DNA of 28,194 nt from GCA-001735895 sp964488685 (GTDB taxonomy: Bacteria; Pseudomonadota; Gammaproteobacteria; GCA-001735895), in the NCBI GenBank assembly GCA_964488685.1, contig CAZAVY010000040.1, positions 1 through 28,194 of the forward strand, in the 5' to 3' direction. Each line of letters starts with the position of its first letter. Positions within the stretch are counted from its first letter, which is position 1. This document shows, piece after piece, positions 7,011 through 15,745 of this stretch. A program made the translations under genes and the position numbers. Under the pieces are notes generated by a model. That model had not been told where the DNA came from and made no database searches. It saw only the letters and a list, made by a program, of their open reading frames with translations.

Positions 7011-9044
7011 TTAACTGACTCGCATTCCCGGTTTTGCGCCCGAGTCCGGATTCAGGATGTACAGATCTGTATCGCCATTGCCGGCTGCCAGCACCATGCC
7101 TTCGGATATGCCGAAGCGCATTTTACGGGGTGCCAGGTTGGCTACCATCACGGTAAGTTTGCCTTCCAGATCCTCGGGTTGGTAGGCATTGCTGAGACCG
7201 GCAAACACATTACGGGTTTCGCTGCCGATATCCAGCGTGAGCTGCAATAATTTATCAGACTTTTCAACGCGGCTTGCGGCAACGATTCTGGCGATACGAA
7301 AATCGAGTTTTGCGAAATCGTCATAGCTGATCTCCGGCGCGATCGCTTCGATTGAAGGGTCGCTCACGCGCTGCTGAATTTTCTGTTCTACCAGAAGATC
7401 TGCTTTTGTGGCCTCGATCATGCGTTCGATAAAAATTGGTTCGATCCGGGTCATCAGGGGCTTGAAGCGGTTGATGCTATGATCGAGCAGGTTGTCACCG
7501 AGATTGCCCCAGTTTAAATCTTCGACATTGAGAAATGCCTCGGCCTGCGTGGCAAGCCGGGGTAAAACCGGCTTCAACAGGATTATCAGCTGTCGAAAAC
7601 AATTCAAACCGATGCTGCAGACATCCTGGACTTGCTGCCGGCCTGCGTCGTCCTTGATGGTGACCCAGGGTTGCTTTTCATCAATGAATTGATTGGCCTT
7701 ATCGGCCAGGGCCATGATATCGCGCATCGCCTTGCCGAACTCGCGATTTTCGTAATAACCGGCAATGGTCTCTGCGGCCTGCAGACACTGATGACTCAAA
7801 TCCTCGTTGGAGAGTTTGGCGGCAAGCTTGCTGTCGAATCGTTTGTTGATAAAGCCGGCACAACGACTGGCGATATTGACCAGTTTGCCGACCAGGTCGG
7901 AATTGACGCGACTGGTGAAGTCGTCGAGGTTCAAATCGATGTCGTCGATTCCGGGTCCGAGTTTAGCGGCAAAGTAGTAACGCAGGTACTCGGGATCGAG
8001 ATGTTCGAGATAAGTGCGCGCCATGATGAAGGTACCGCGAGATTTCGACATCTTTTGCCCATCCACGGTCAGAAAACCGTGGCAGTAGACCGCGCTTGGT
8101 TTGCGAAAATCTGAACCATGCAGCATGGCCGGCCAGAACATGGTGTGAAAGCGTGCGATATCTTTGCCGATGAAATGATAGAGCTCCGCTTTGCTATCCT
8201 TGTTCCAGTAGTAGTCGAAATCGTGACCTGTGGCTTCGCACCAGTTCTTGAAACTGGCCATATAGCCAATCGGTGCGTCCAGCCACACGTAGAAATATTT
8301 GCCCGGAGCGTCCGGGATTTCAAAACCCCAATACGGGGCATTGCGCGAGATATCCCAATCCTTGAGTCCCTGGTCGAGCCATTCGTTCATCTTGTTGGCA
8401 ATTTCGATTTGCACATGCCCGGCGTCGAACCAGGCTTTAAGCATGTCTTCGAAGTTTTCCAGTTTGAAGAAATACTGCTCGGATTCCTTTTCGATCGGTG
8501 CTTCGCCGCTGACCACCGATACCGGGTTTTTGAGATCGGTCGGCGCGTAGGTGGCGCCGCAATTTTCGCAATTGTCACCGTATTGGTCGCCGGCGCCGCA
8601 ATGAGGGCATTCGCCCTTGATGAAACGATCCGGCAGGAACATCTCTGCTTTTGGATCATAAGCCTGTGAAATGACACGAGTACGAATATGTCCGGCATCG
8701 CGTAGCCGGGTGTAAATGTACTCGGCGAAAAAACGATTTTCCTCCGAGTGAGTGCTGTAATAGTTATCGAATTCAACCCCGAAATCGGAAAAATCCTGCA
8801 GGTGTTCCTTGTGCATGCGCTCGATTAACGCCTCGGGTGTAATGCCCAGCGCCTGCGCACGCAGCATGATCGGTGTGCCGTGTGCGTCATCAGCGCAAAC
8901 ATAGGTACATTCGTGGCCACGTAGTTTTTGAAAACGCGCCCAGATGTCGGTTTGCACATACTCGAGCATATGGCCGATATGAATCGGACCATTGGCATAG
9001 GGTAGCGCGCTGGTAACCACTATCTGGCGGGATTTGGAACTCAT
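7011..9044 (-). CDS. metG: Methionyl-tRNA synthetase
   Basis: MetRS charges tRNA-Met with methionine in the cytoplasm. The 677-residue protein is full length. The class I signatures are HIGH at 22-25 and KMSKS at 331-335. The zinc knuckle has cysteine pairs at 146/149 and 159/162. An anticodon-binding helical domain follows, and an EMAP-like tRNA-binding/dimerisation domain from about 575 to the end (YDDFAKLDFRIARIVAASRV). This is the E. coli-type long form. It is divergent from mrp across a 147-base gap holding promoters for both. Its stop codon directly abuts the TTG start of the downstream protease, so metG likely heads a three-gene transcript. Confidence 0.98.
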   Translation of the reverse strand: MSSKSRQIVVTSALPYANGPIHIGHMLEYVQTDIWARFQKLRGHECTYVCADDAHGTPIMLRAQALGITPEALIERMHKEHLQDFSDFGVEFDNYYSTHSEENRFFAEYIYTRLRDAGHIRTRVISQAYDPKAEMFLPDRFIKGECPHCGAGDQYGDNCENCGATYAPTDLKNPVSVVSGEAPIEKESEQYFFKLENFEDMLKAWFDAGHVQIEIANKMNEWLDQGLKDWDISRNAPYWGFEIPDAPGKYFYVWLDAPIGYMASFKNWCEATGHDFDYYWNKDSKAELYHFIGKDIARFHTMFWPAMLHGSDFRKPSAVYCHGFLTVDGQKMSKSRGTFIMARTYLEHLDPEYLRYYFAAKLGPGIDDIDLNLDDFTSRVNSDLVGKLVNIASRCAGFINKRFDSKLAAKLSNEDLSHQCLQAAETIAGYYENREFGKAMRDIMALADKANQFIDEKQPWVTIKDDAGRQQVQDVCSIGLNCFRQLIILLKPVLPRLATQAEAFLNVEDLNWGNLGDNLLDHSINRFKPLMTRIEPIFIERMIEATKADLLVEQKIQQRVSDPSIEAIAPEISYDDFAKLDFRIARIVAASRVEKSDKLLQLTLDIGSETRNVFAGLSNAYQPEDLEGKLTVMVANLAPRKMRFGISEGMVLAAGNGDTDLYILNPDSGAKPGMRVS

Positions 9045-9073
9045 CGAGTCGATCGACCTCGTTAAAGCAGCGT

Positions 9074-9103
9074 ATTTTAGGTGCTAGGGTACCCACCTGT
9101 ATA
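9074..9103 (-). promoter_or_regulatory. Predicted metG promoter
   Basis: Read on the minus strand, TATACA (9098-9103) and TAAAAT (9074-9079) are separated by 18 bases. This gives a start point about 23 bases before the metG ATG. The match is moderate (4/6 and 5/6). Confidence 0.4.
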
Positions 9104-9124
9104 GAACATTCACATAAAAACTAA

Positions 9125-9154
9125 GTGATATTTAGCAGCCGGCTAAGGTAAAAT
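9125..9154 (+). promoter_or_regulatory. Predicted mrp promoter
   Basis: GTGATA (9125-9130) and TAAAAT (9149-9154) are 18 bases apart, followed by a GCGCGC discriminator-like stretch. Transcription would begin near 9161, downstream of a possible ATG at 9153. This supports the ATG at 9192 as the real mrp start. Confidence 0.4.
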
Positions 9155-9191
9155 GCGCGCTCGTTCCCCAAACTCTGGCATACAGATATAC

Positions 9192-10280
9192 ATGGCGATT
9201 GACAAATCACAGATAGAAGCGAAACTCGGGCAGATCATCGACCCCAACATGGAAACCGACCTGGTGGCAAGCAAAGCCGTAAAGTCGGTTGAACAAGAGG
9301 GTGACAACTGGAAAATTGAAATTCAGCTGGGATACCCCGCAGCGGGCTACTTCGACGAATTGAAGCAGGAAATCCTGACAGCCCTGAATGATTTCGACGG
9401 CGATGGTGAATTCAATATTAAAGTTTCAAGCCGGGTCACGTCACACGCGGTGCAACAAAATCTGAAGCCGTTGGAAGGCATCAAGAATGTTGTTGCAGTC
9501 GCCTCGGGTAAAGGTGGCGTGGGCAAGTCCACGACCGCGGTCAATCTTGCCCTGGCGCTGCAGGTTGAAGGCGCAACCGTCGGAATTCTTGACGCCGATA
9601 TTTACGGACCCAGTATCCCGCGCATGCTCGGTTGCAAGGGGCAACCCGAGTCATCTGACGGTAAGAGTCTGGAGCCGATGATCGGGCATGGCATTCAGTC
9701 GATGTCGATCGGTTATCTGGTCGAGGAAGATACGCCAATGATCTGGCGCGGGCCGATGGTGACACAGGCGCTAGAGCAATTGCTCAACGACACCCACTGG
9801 ACAGATGTTGACTACCTGATCATCGATTTGCCGCCCGGAACCGGCGACATCCAGTTAACGCTGGCGCAGCGCATACCGGTCAGTGGCGCAGTCATCGTTA
9901 CTACCCCGCAGGATATAGCACTGCTTGATGCTCGCAAGGGGCTGAAAATGTTCGAAAAAGTTGAAGTGCCGGTCCTTGGCATCATCGAGAACATGAGTAT
10001 ACACATCTGTAGTCAGTGTGGACACGGTGAACACATATTCGGTGAGGGTGGTGGCTCGCGCATGTCTAAGGATCATGGTGTTGACCTGCTTGGCGAGCTT
10101 CCGCTCGACATTCGTATCCGCGAACACTCGGATAGCGGAAATCCCACTGTGGCTGCGATGGCGGATAGCCAGATCAGTTCGATTTATCGCAGCATCGCCC
10201 GCAAGGCTGCGGCCAGGCTCGCCACCAAGGCACGCGACCACTCCGCTGCTTTCCCGAATATCGTCATCCAGAATAACTGA
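9192..10280 (+). CDS. mrp: Mrp/ApbC, P-loop iron-sulfur cluster carrier ATPase
   Basis: Mrp/ApbC proteins bind and pass on 4Fe-4S clusters in the cytoplasm. The 362 residues contain an N-terminal MIP18/DUF59 domain (about 5-85). A deviant Walker A motif follows, SGKGGVGKSTTAVN (GKGGVGKST at 106-114), then the family segment GILDADIYGPSIP (131-143), LIIDLPPGTGD (209-219), and the cluster-binding CxxC pair Cys273/Cys276 in ENMSIHICSQCGHGEHIFGE. I start it at 9192 (MAIDKSQIEAKL), not at the in-frame ATG at 9153, because that ATG lies within the predicted -10 box and its 13 extra residues are not family-like. In relatives dcd often follows directly; here a minus-strand kinase-pirin pair intervenes. 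Confidence 0.95.
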   Translation: MAIDKSQIEAKLGQIIDPNMETDLVASKAVKSVEQEGDNWKIEIQLGYPAAGYFDELKQEILTALNDFDGDGEFNIKVSSRVTSHAVQQNLKPLEGIKNVVAVASGKGGVGKSTTAVNLALALQVEGATVGILDADIYGPSIPRMLGCKGQPESSDGKSLEPMIGHGIQSMSIGYLVEEDTPMIWRGPMVTQALEQLLNDTHWTDVDYLIIDLPPGTGDIQLTLAQRIPVSGAVIVTTPQDIALLDARKGLKMFEKVEVPVLGIIENMSIHICSQCGHGEHIFGEGGGSRMSKDHGVDLLGELPLDIRIREHSDSGNPTVAAMADSQISSIYRSIARKAAARLATKARDHSAAFPNIVIQNN

Positions 10281-10413
10281 TCTGAAGATTGGTGACAGCT
10301 AACTAAATTTACCGAATTAACGAAAAGATTGATCTCGAGGGTGTGCGCGGATGCGAGATTTAGCAGGGTCAGGGCTACTCGACATGCAGTACCCGGGGGC
10401 GATTCGGAAAAAG

Positions 10414-11259
10414 CTATAAATTGCCTTGCTTGAAATCGCGAAATGCCTGGCTTATCTCGGCCTCGGTGTTCATGACGAAGGGACCGCCACGCACAATCGG
10501 CTCGTTCAGTGGTTTGCCGGCAACCAGCAGGAAACGAACTGGTTTACCGCCTGCCCGCAACTCAATGCGGTCGCCTTGACCCAGCACCGCGAGCTGGTCA
10601 GCTGTGAGCTTGAGCGGTTTCCCTTCAATGTCTTCAATCAGTAACTCGCCACTGATAACGTAGACGAATCCATTGCGATCAGCAGCAATGCTTTCGTCGA
10701 AGCTGGTATCGGGTTCCAGCGATACGTCTAGATAAAGTGGTTCGGTCAGGGGTTGGGTGACCGGTCCGCGGGTGCCCCTGTCAGTCTCTCCACTGATGAC
10801 CTTAATCGTGGTGCCGGGCCTCGATTCAACCGGGATATTCGCGGTATCAAACTCCTGGTAGGCAGGTGGCGACATCTTGTGTGAGCCCGGTAGGTTGATC
10901 CAGAGTTGAAAACCTTCGAGCAAGCCGTCTTCCTGTTCCGGCATTTCGGAATGCACAATGCCCTTCCCGGCTGTCATCCACTGAATGCCGCCGGGTTCGA
11001 TTACACCTTCGTTTCCTGCGTTGTCTTTGTGGCGTATACGCCCGTTGAGCAGATAGGTGACGGTTTCGAATCCTCGATGTGGATGGAGTGGAAAACCGGC
11101 GATATAGGCATCCGGGTCATCCGATCGAAAAGCGTCGAGCAGTAAGAATGGATCGAGGTCCATAAACTCAGGCTGCCCGATCATGCGTACCAATTTAACG
11201 CCTGCGCCATCGGTAGTCGCCTGCCCGGTTATTATTTTTTCAACTCTGCGCTTGTTCAT
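10414..11259 (-). CDS. Pirin-family cupin protein
   Basis: Pirins are bicupin metalloproteins; some (E. coli YhhW) oxidise quercetin in vitro, but the physiological role in bacteria is generally unknown. The 281-residue protein shows the iron ligand set: His59 and His61 in PLHPHRGFETV, and His103 and Glu105 in AGKGIVHSEMPE. A C-terminal pirin cupin follows. The length is typical. It starts 8 bases after the stop of the hybrid kinase gene; the kinase TAG overlaps an AGGGAA ribosome-binding site. The two therefore form an operon. This pairing suggests a redox or stress output but proves nothing about it. Confidence 0.92.
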   Translation of the reverse strand: MNKRRVEKIITGQATTDGAGVKLVRMIGQPEFMDLDPFLLLDAFRSDDPDAYIAGFPLHPHRGFETVTYLLNGRIRHKDNAGNEGVIEPGGIQWMTAGKGIVHSEMPEQEDGLLEGFQLWINLPGSHKMSPPAYQEFDTANIPVESRPGTTIKVISGETDRGTRGPVTQPLTEPLYLDVSLEPDTSFDESIAADRNGFVYVISGELLIEDIEGKPLKLTADQLAVLGQGDRIELRAGGKPVRFLLVAGKPLNEPIVRGGPFVMNTEAEISQAFRDFKQGNL

Positions 11260-11267
11260 GATGTTCC

Positions 11268-13625
11268 CTATGCCGCGGCTGCGGGAAAATAGCGATCGAG
11301 TAACCGGACCAATTGCTTTTTAACAACCGGTTTGGCGAGGTAATCGTTCATTCCAGCCTCGATACATGCGTCGCGATCACTTTTCTGGGTGTTAGCGGTT
11401 ATTGCCACAATCGGGACGCTGCCATTTTCGATATCGAGATCGCGAATTCGGCGTGTTGCTTCAAGCCCGTCCATCTCAGGCATCTGGATGTCCATGAAGA
11501 TCAGGTCATAATATCTTGATTTTACCGCTTCTACCGCCTCGACGCCGTTGGTTACGGTTTCGACCTGGTAACCGATGCTATCCAGCATTTTCTCTACCAC
11601 GATCAGGTTTACCGGAATGTCGTCTACCACCAGAATACGCAACTGAGCGCCGGTTTGATCGGTTTTGAATTTATGGCCAGGTATGATTGTGACGCTATCT
11701 TCGCTAGCCTCTGCGTGTGTGCCTGGATCAATACACGGCATAGTGATTTCAAACCAGAACTGACTACCATCGCCTTCGACGCTGGTAACCCCGATTTCTC
11801 CACCCATCGCCTCGATAATCTTGCGACAGATTGCGAGCCCGAGCCCCGTACCGCCAAAACGACGCCATGTTGAAGCGTCGACCTGGGTGAAACTACGAAA
11901 TAGTTTAGCGATTGACTCTGGCGCAATTCCAATACCGGTATCTTTGATTTCGGTGCGCAATCGCGATTCCCGGTCATCGCCACCAACCCGTTTAATTTTA
12001 ATGGTGATAGAACCCTGGCTTGTAAACTTGATTGCATTGCCGACCAGGTTGACCATGACCTGACGAAGTCGTCCGTAGTCACCGAGGTAGTTGTTATGGA
12101 GCTCAGGGTCAATTTCATACTTCAGTTCGAGTCCTTTTTCCCTGGCCTGGGGCGTCAATATGTCCACCACGCCCGCGACCACGACGGCGAAATCGAATTC
12201 GGCCTGTTCCAGGCTAATACGCCTTGCTTCAAGCCGCGACAGGTCGAGGATGTCGTTGATAATCCGCATCAAAGCGACACCCGAATCCTGGATGATCCGG
12301 GTGTATTTTTGTTGATTGTCATCCAGTTTGCTTTCACCCAGTAGGTCGGCCATACCGATAATACCGTTCATTGGCGTGCGGATTTCGTGGCTCATGATTG
12401 CCAGGAATTCCGACTTGGCACGGTTGCCCTGCTCAGCCGCTTCCTTGGCTTTGACCAGTTCCTGCTGTGCCAGGTAAAGTTCTGTGATATCCGATCCGGC
12501 TCCGCGAAAACCGAGGAAACTACCATCGTTACGATAGACAGGCTTGCCGCTGATCGAAAGCCAAACCTGACCACCATCAGTTTTATCGCGGGGGTGGATG
12601 AAATCACGAAATTGCTCCCGGTTTTCAAGTGTTTTCACGTGTTTGTCAAATGCATCGAGCGGAACATTGGGTAGGCCGGTTTCGGCTCGTGTTTTTCCGA
12701 GCAGCTTGTTCGGGGACACCCCGGTAACCGACTCAAAGCTGTCGGAGAAGTAACTGAATCGCAGTTCTTCGTCCATTTCCCAAAACCAGTCAGCACCGGC
12801 TTCGGCGAAGTCGTGCAAGCGGTTTTCCTGAAAGGCGGCGTCGGAACGATGACTTTCACCAATTTCACGCAACGCATCGTTGAGCAGATCAATGGTTACC
12901 CCGACTTCATCATTGCGTGAGTGAAGGATTTCGTTCGCGTCGGCGCGGGCCGGGTCGAGTTTCGCCTTTTTCAGGCTTGCATGGATCTTCTGGAGCGGAT
13001 AAATCAGTGTGAAAACCACGTACAGGAATACGATTAACCCGGCGATGCCACAAGTAACAAGGGTCAAGCTCAGGATTCTGATTACGAATGCGTCGAGTTC
13101 CGCCGTAATTTCGGAGGCATCCATGCGCAAGATGACGTCAAATCCTGCCGCGGTTTCTTCATCAGGAATAAACACCTCGTAGATGGGTCTTTGTTCGGAT
13201 AAATGCGCAACTGACTTTTTATTTGCAGTCGGGACCATTTCAACGGTTTCCCCGGTGCTTGCAATATAAAGACCGGCGCTATCAAACGCTTTCACGCCGA
13301 GCAGCCGACTATCAAGCGAAATCAGGCCTTCGAGATCTTGTGAAATTGACGAGTGCTCATGGGTAGGGTGCTTCAGGGCGGCGGATGCGGCAATACGGCC
13401 AAACTCCCGATAATTGGCCAGCTGGGAAGACTTATAATTGTTATACGAGGGAAATACGATGATGAGCTCGATCAGTACGATGGCGGCAAATACTATCAGG
13501 AACAATCGACGTGCCAGGCGAAAGTGCAACATCTGTCGCAAAACGCTGGGCCAATGCCCGGGACTGCTGTTAGTTTGAATCGAACCTGCCATAGGGTTGA
13601 TTTCCGCATTAAGCCGGTATGTCAT
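11268..13625 (-). CDS. Membrane hybrid sensor histidine kinase (HAMP-PAS-HisKA-HATPase-REC)
   Basis: Domains in order: short cytoplasmic N-terminus, membrane helix 1 (about 40-58), a periplasmic sensor region (about 60-178), helix 2 (about 182-209), a HAMP-like linker, and a PAS domain (about 268-385). Then come the dimerisation/phosphoacceptor domain with His413 in AIMSHEIRTPMNGIIG, and an ATPase domain with the N box NLVGNAIKFT (526-535), DTGIGI (562-567) and GGTGLGLAI (591-599). A C-terminal receiver has the acceptor Asp712 in DLIFMDIQMPEMDG and Lys765. No Hpt domain is fused, and no response regulator or Hpt gene lies nearby, so its partner is elsewhere. The periplasmic ligand is unknown. 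An ATG at 13589 (MAGSIQ) is an alternative start. Confidence 0.95.
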   Translation of the reverse strand: MTYRLNAEINPMAGSIQTNSSPGHWPSVLRQMLHFRLARRLFLIVFAAIVLIELIIVFPSYNNYKSSQLANYREFGRIAASAALKHPTHEHSSISQDLEGLISLDSRLLGVKAFDSAGLYIASTGETVEMVPTANKKSVAHLSEQRPIYEVFIPDEETAAGFDVILRMDASEITAELDAFVIRILSLTLVTCGIAGLIVFLYVVFTLIYPLQKIHASLKKAKLDPARADANEILHSRNDEVGVTIDLLNDALREIGESHRSDAAFQENRLHDFAEAGADWFWEMDEELRFSYFSDSFESVTGVSPNKLLGKTRAETGLPNVPLDAFDKHVKTLENREQFRDFIHPRDKTDGGQVWLSISGKPVYRNDGSFLGFRGAGSDITELYLAQQELVKAKEAAEQGNRAKSEFLAIMSHEIRTPMNGIIGMADLLGESKLDDNQQKYTRIIQDSGVALMRIINDILDLSRLEARRISLEQAEFDFAVVVAGVVDILTPQAREKGLELKYEIDPELHNNYLGDYGRLRQVMVNLVGNAIKFTSQGSITIKIKRVGGDDRESRLRTEIKDTGIGIAPESIAKLFRSFTQVDASTWRRFGGTGLGLAICRKIIEAMGGEIGVTSVEGDGSQFWFEITMPCIDPGTHAEASEDSVTIIPGHKFKTDQTGAQLRILVVDDIPVNLIVVEKMLDSIGYQVETVTNGVEAVEAVKSRYYDLIFMDIQMPEMDGLEATRRIRDLDIENGSVPIVAITANTQKSDRDACIEAGMNDYLAKPVVKKQLVRLLDRYFPAAAA

Positions 13626-13653
13626 ATAGATGAACGGCGTTGACTGAGGTTAG

Positions 13654-13682
13654 AGTATAGAAGGGCGGAACAAGTTTGCATT
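13654..13682 (-). promoter_or_regulatory. Predicted promoter of the kinase-pirin operon
   Basis: On the minus strand TATACT (13654-13659) is a good -10 box placed about 29 bases before the kinase ATG. The -35 position at 17-base spacing (13677-13682, AATGCA) is poor and lies inside the perfect palindrome 13675-13691, which suggests control by a DNA-binding protein. Confidence 0.4.
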
Positions 13683-13691
13683 GAATGCAAA
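13675..13691. promoter_or_regulatory. Perfect 8-1-8 palindrome, candidate operator
   Basis: The sequence TTTGCATTGAATGCAAA is an exact inverted repeat around one central G. It lies in the 133-base divergent gap between the hybrid kinase and dcd, over the -35 position of the predicted kinase promoter. The size and symmetry fit a dimeric helix-turn-helix regulator, which I cannot name. Confidence 0.5.
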
Positions 13692-13705
13692 ATCCCGAAA
13701 CCCCA

Positions 13706-13735
13706 TCGACGCATGTACCCTTGAGCGGATATACT
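13706..13735 (+). promoter_or_regulatory. Predicted dcd promoter
   Basis: TCGACG (13706-13711) and TATACT (13730-13735) are 18 bases apart. The start point near 13742 leaves a short leader with CAGGG as ribosome-binding site before the TTG start at 13759. Confidence 0.4.
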
Positions 13736-13758
13736 TCGATATTTTTCAGGGCTAAGCT

Positions 13759-14325
13759 TTGAGTATTAAATCGGACCGGTGGATTCGTCGGATGGCGCAG
13801 GGGGAAGGTATGATCGAACCCTTCGAATCCGGGCAGATACGTGAATCGGAAAATGGCCGCATCATTTCATACGGCACTTCAAGTTATGGCTATGATGTTC
13901 GTTGTGCTGACGAGTTCAAGATTTTCACTAACATCAATTCGGCAATCGTTGACCCGAAAAACTTCGACGACAATAGTTTCGTCGACCTCCAGTCCGATGT
14001 CTGCATTATTCCACCGAACTCATTCGCGCTGGCGCGCACCGTCGAGTATTTCAGAATACCGCGTAGCGTGTTGACCATTTGTCTTGGAAAGTCCACCTAT
14101 GCCCGTTGCGGCATTATCGTCAATGTCACGCCGCTCGAACCCGAATGGGAAGGTCACGTTACGCTCGAGTTTTCCAATACCACACCGTTGCCCGCCAAGA
14201 TCTATGCCAACGAAGGTGTGGCGCAGATGCTGTTCTATGAATCTGATGAAGTCTGTGAGATATCTTACAAAGATCGCGGAGGCAAATACCAGGGACAGAA
14301 GGGCGTAACGCTCCCCAAAGCCTAG
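13759..14325 (+). CDS. dcd: dCTP deaminase
   Basis: Dcd converts dCTP to dUTP, the main route to dTTP in enteric-type bacteria. It is a cytoplasmic homotrimer related to dUTPase. The 188-residue protein matches the family end to end, beginning MSIKSDRWIRRMA. The active-site elements are GKSTYARCG (Ser112, Arg116) and HVTLEFSN with the catalytic Glu137. The start is TTG at 13759: a TAA lies in frame two codons upstream and the family N-terminus begins exactly here. Convergent with the HAD gene; the 163-base gap 14326-14488 shows no clear terminator or gene. Confidence 0.97.
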   Translation: MSIKSDRWIRRMAQGEGMIEPFESGQIRESENGRIISYGTSSYGYDVRCADEFKIFTNINSAIVDPKNFDDNSFVDLQSDVCIIPPNSFALARTVEYFRIPRSVLTICLGKSTYARCGIIVNVTPLEPEWEGHVTLEFSNTTPLPAKIYANEGVAQMLFYESDEVCEISYKDRGGKYQGQKGVTLPKA

Positions 14326-14488
14326 CCGTCATAATAAATAAACGCAATGAAATCCGGAGCATTCCCCATGGCCACACCCTGCCGATCTTTGTTCTGATCT
14401 CGCGGTATTCACACAATAGAAAGGCAGTCATTACTATTTGATGGTCTGGATAAGAGATCTGAAATATCTGTGAGAACCAAAGTTTTGA

Positions 14489-15142
14489 TCAGCGCAGGCC
14501 GATGATTTCCCAGTTTCGCAGTTCGGCGATCGTCTTTAACTCGTCATCCGGATCGACCGCAACCGGATGATCGACCTGTTCCAGCAATGCAAGGTCATTG
14601 AGTGAATCGCTGTAAAAATAGCTGCCGGCGAGGCTTTGGTCGTTGCCGCCGAGCCATTGTTTGAGCGCGATTACCTTGCCCTCCCGATAGGTCGGAGTAC
14701 CGAGATAACGCCCCGTATAGCAGTTATCGATAATTTCGGGCTCGGTGGCAAGAACCGTCGGCACTTTAAGTAACCCTGCTATTGGCGCGGTGACAAACAG
14801 GTTGGTTGCGCTAATTATGAGCAATTCGTGCCCCTGGTAACGATGTTCGTCCAATAGTTTTACAGCACCCGGTGCGATAATCGGTTTTATCTGTTTGTCC
14901 ACAAAATCTGCACGCCAGGCATGAAGTGCTTCGATGGGGTGATGGGTTAATGGCTTTAACGCAAATTCCAGGTAGCGCTCGTTATTGAGGGTTCCGCGTT
15001 GGTAATCCTGGTAAAAAACCTGGTTTCGCTCGCGATATTCCTGTGCGTTTACAATGCCGTTATCTACCATGTACTCGCCCCAGAGATAATCGCTATCCCC
15101 GTTTATCAGGGTATGGTCAAGGTCGAAAATTGCGAGTGTCAT
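14489..15142 (-). CDS. HAD-IB family phosphatase (SerB-like)
   Basis: This is a HAD-superfamily hydrolase of subfamily IB. The nucleophile motif is IFDLDHTL (Asp7, Asp9), motif II is IISAT (Ser111), motif III has Lys156 in YREGKVIAL, and motif IV is SDSLNDLALL (Asp179, Asp183). The helical cap between residues ~15 and 90 is typical of IB enzymes such as phosphoserine and histidinol phosphatases; the exact substrate cannot be told. The 217-residue length is normal. It is divergent from rppH with a 92-base gap. From memory a gene of this type neighbours rppH-ptsP in Pseudomonas too, so the arrangement seems conserved. Confidence 0.9.
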   Translation of the reverse strand: MTLAIFDLDHTLINGDSDYLWGEYMVDNGIVNAQEYRERNQVFYQDYQRGTLNNERYLEFALKPLTHHPIEALHAWRADFVDKQIKPIIAPGAVKLLDEHRYQGHELLIISATNLFVTAPIAGLLKVPTVLATEPEIIDNCYTGRYLGTPTYREGKVIALKQWLGGNDQSLAGSYFYSDSLNDLALLEQVDHPVAVDPDDELKTIAELRNWEIIGLR

Positions 15143-15234
15143 GACTTGCTTCCCGGGTCGTGGCTTGCTGGGGTCTGAGCGTCTATGTCAGAATGGGCGG
15201 TTCAGATTCTAAACGATTTACATTGACCAGCGAA

Positions 15235-15714
15235 ATGATCGATACAGACGGGTACCGTGCAAATGTCGGAATAATACTATGTAACCCCGCCGGACAGGTG
15301 ATGTGGGCGCGGCGTATTGGCCAGGATGCATGGCAGTTTCCTCAAGGGGGCATCGGCGTCAATGAAAATCCCGAGCAAGCGATGTATCGTGAGCTGTGGG
15401 AGGAAACCGGGTTAAAACCCGGCCACGTATCCGTGCTGGGTTCGACCCAAAGCTGGTTACGTTACAAGTTACCCCGGCGGCTAATGCGTCGGTCCGAACC
15501 ACGTTGCATCGGACAAAAGCAAATGTGGTACCTGTTGCAACTGGAATGCGACGAATCGAGCTTCGATCTGGGGGTGTCCGGTACCCCCGAGTTTGATCAC
15601 TGGGAATGGGTCGATTATTGGTACCCGGTCGAAAACGTTGTATTTTTCAAACGTCGAGTCTATCAGTGTGCGCTGGCGCAACTGGAATCCAGATTACCGC
15701 GGACAACTGAATAA
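15235..15714 (+). CDS. rppH: RNA pyrophosphohydrolase (Nudix)
   Basis: RppH removes pyrophosphate from the 5' end of primary transcripts, opening them to RNase E decay. The 159-residue protein has the Nudix box at residues 38-60 (GG-x5-E-x7-REL-x-EE-x-GL pattern, including YRELWEETGL). It also has the RppH-typical N-terminus MIDTDGYRANVGIIL and the segment QDAWQFPQGG. I use the ATG at 15235; the frame is open 75 bases further upstream but those residues are not family-like. Length equals the short pseudomonad form (E. coli is 176). It is followed after 31 bases by ptsP. Confidence 0.96.
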   Translation: MIDTDGYRANVGIILCNPAGQVMWARRIGQDAWQFPQGGIGVNENPEQAMYRELWEETGLKPGHVSVLGSTQSWLRYKLPRRLMRRSEPRCIGQKQMWYLLQLECDESSFDLGVSGTPEFDHWEWVDYWYPVENVVFFKRRVYQCALAQLESRLPRTTE

Positions 15715-15745
15715 TTTTTAACCAGAGAATCAAACCTTGGCATCG

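Noticed and set aside
9153..9191. Longer N-terminus for Mrp from an ATG at 9153
   Set aside because: The ATG overlaps the predicted -10 box and the extra residues do not look like the family.
15160..15234. Longer N-terminus for RppH
   Set aside because: RppH proteins start MID-DGYR, which matches the ATG at 15235.
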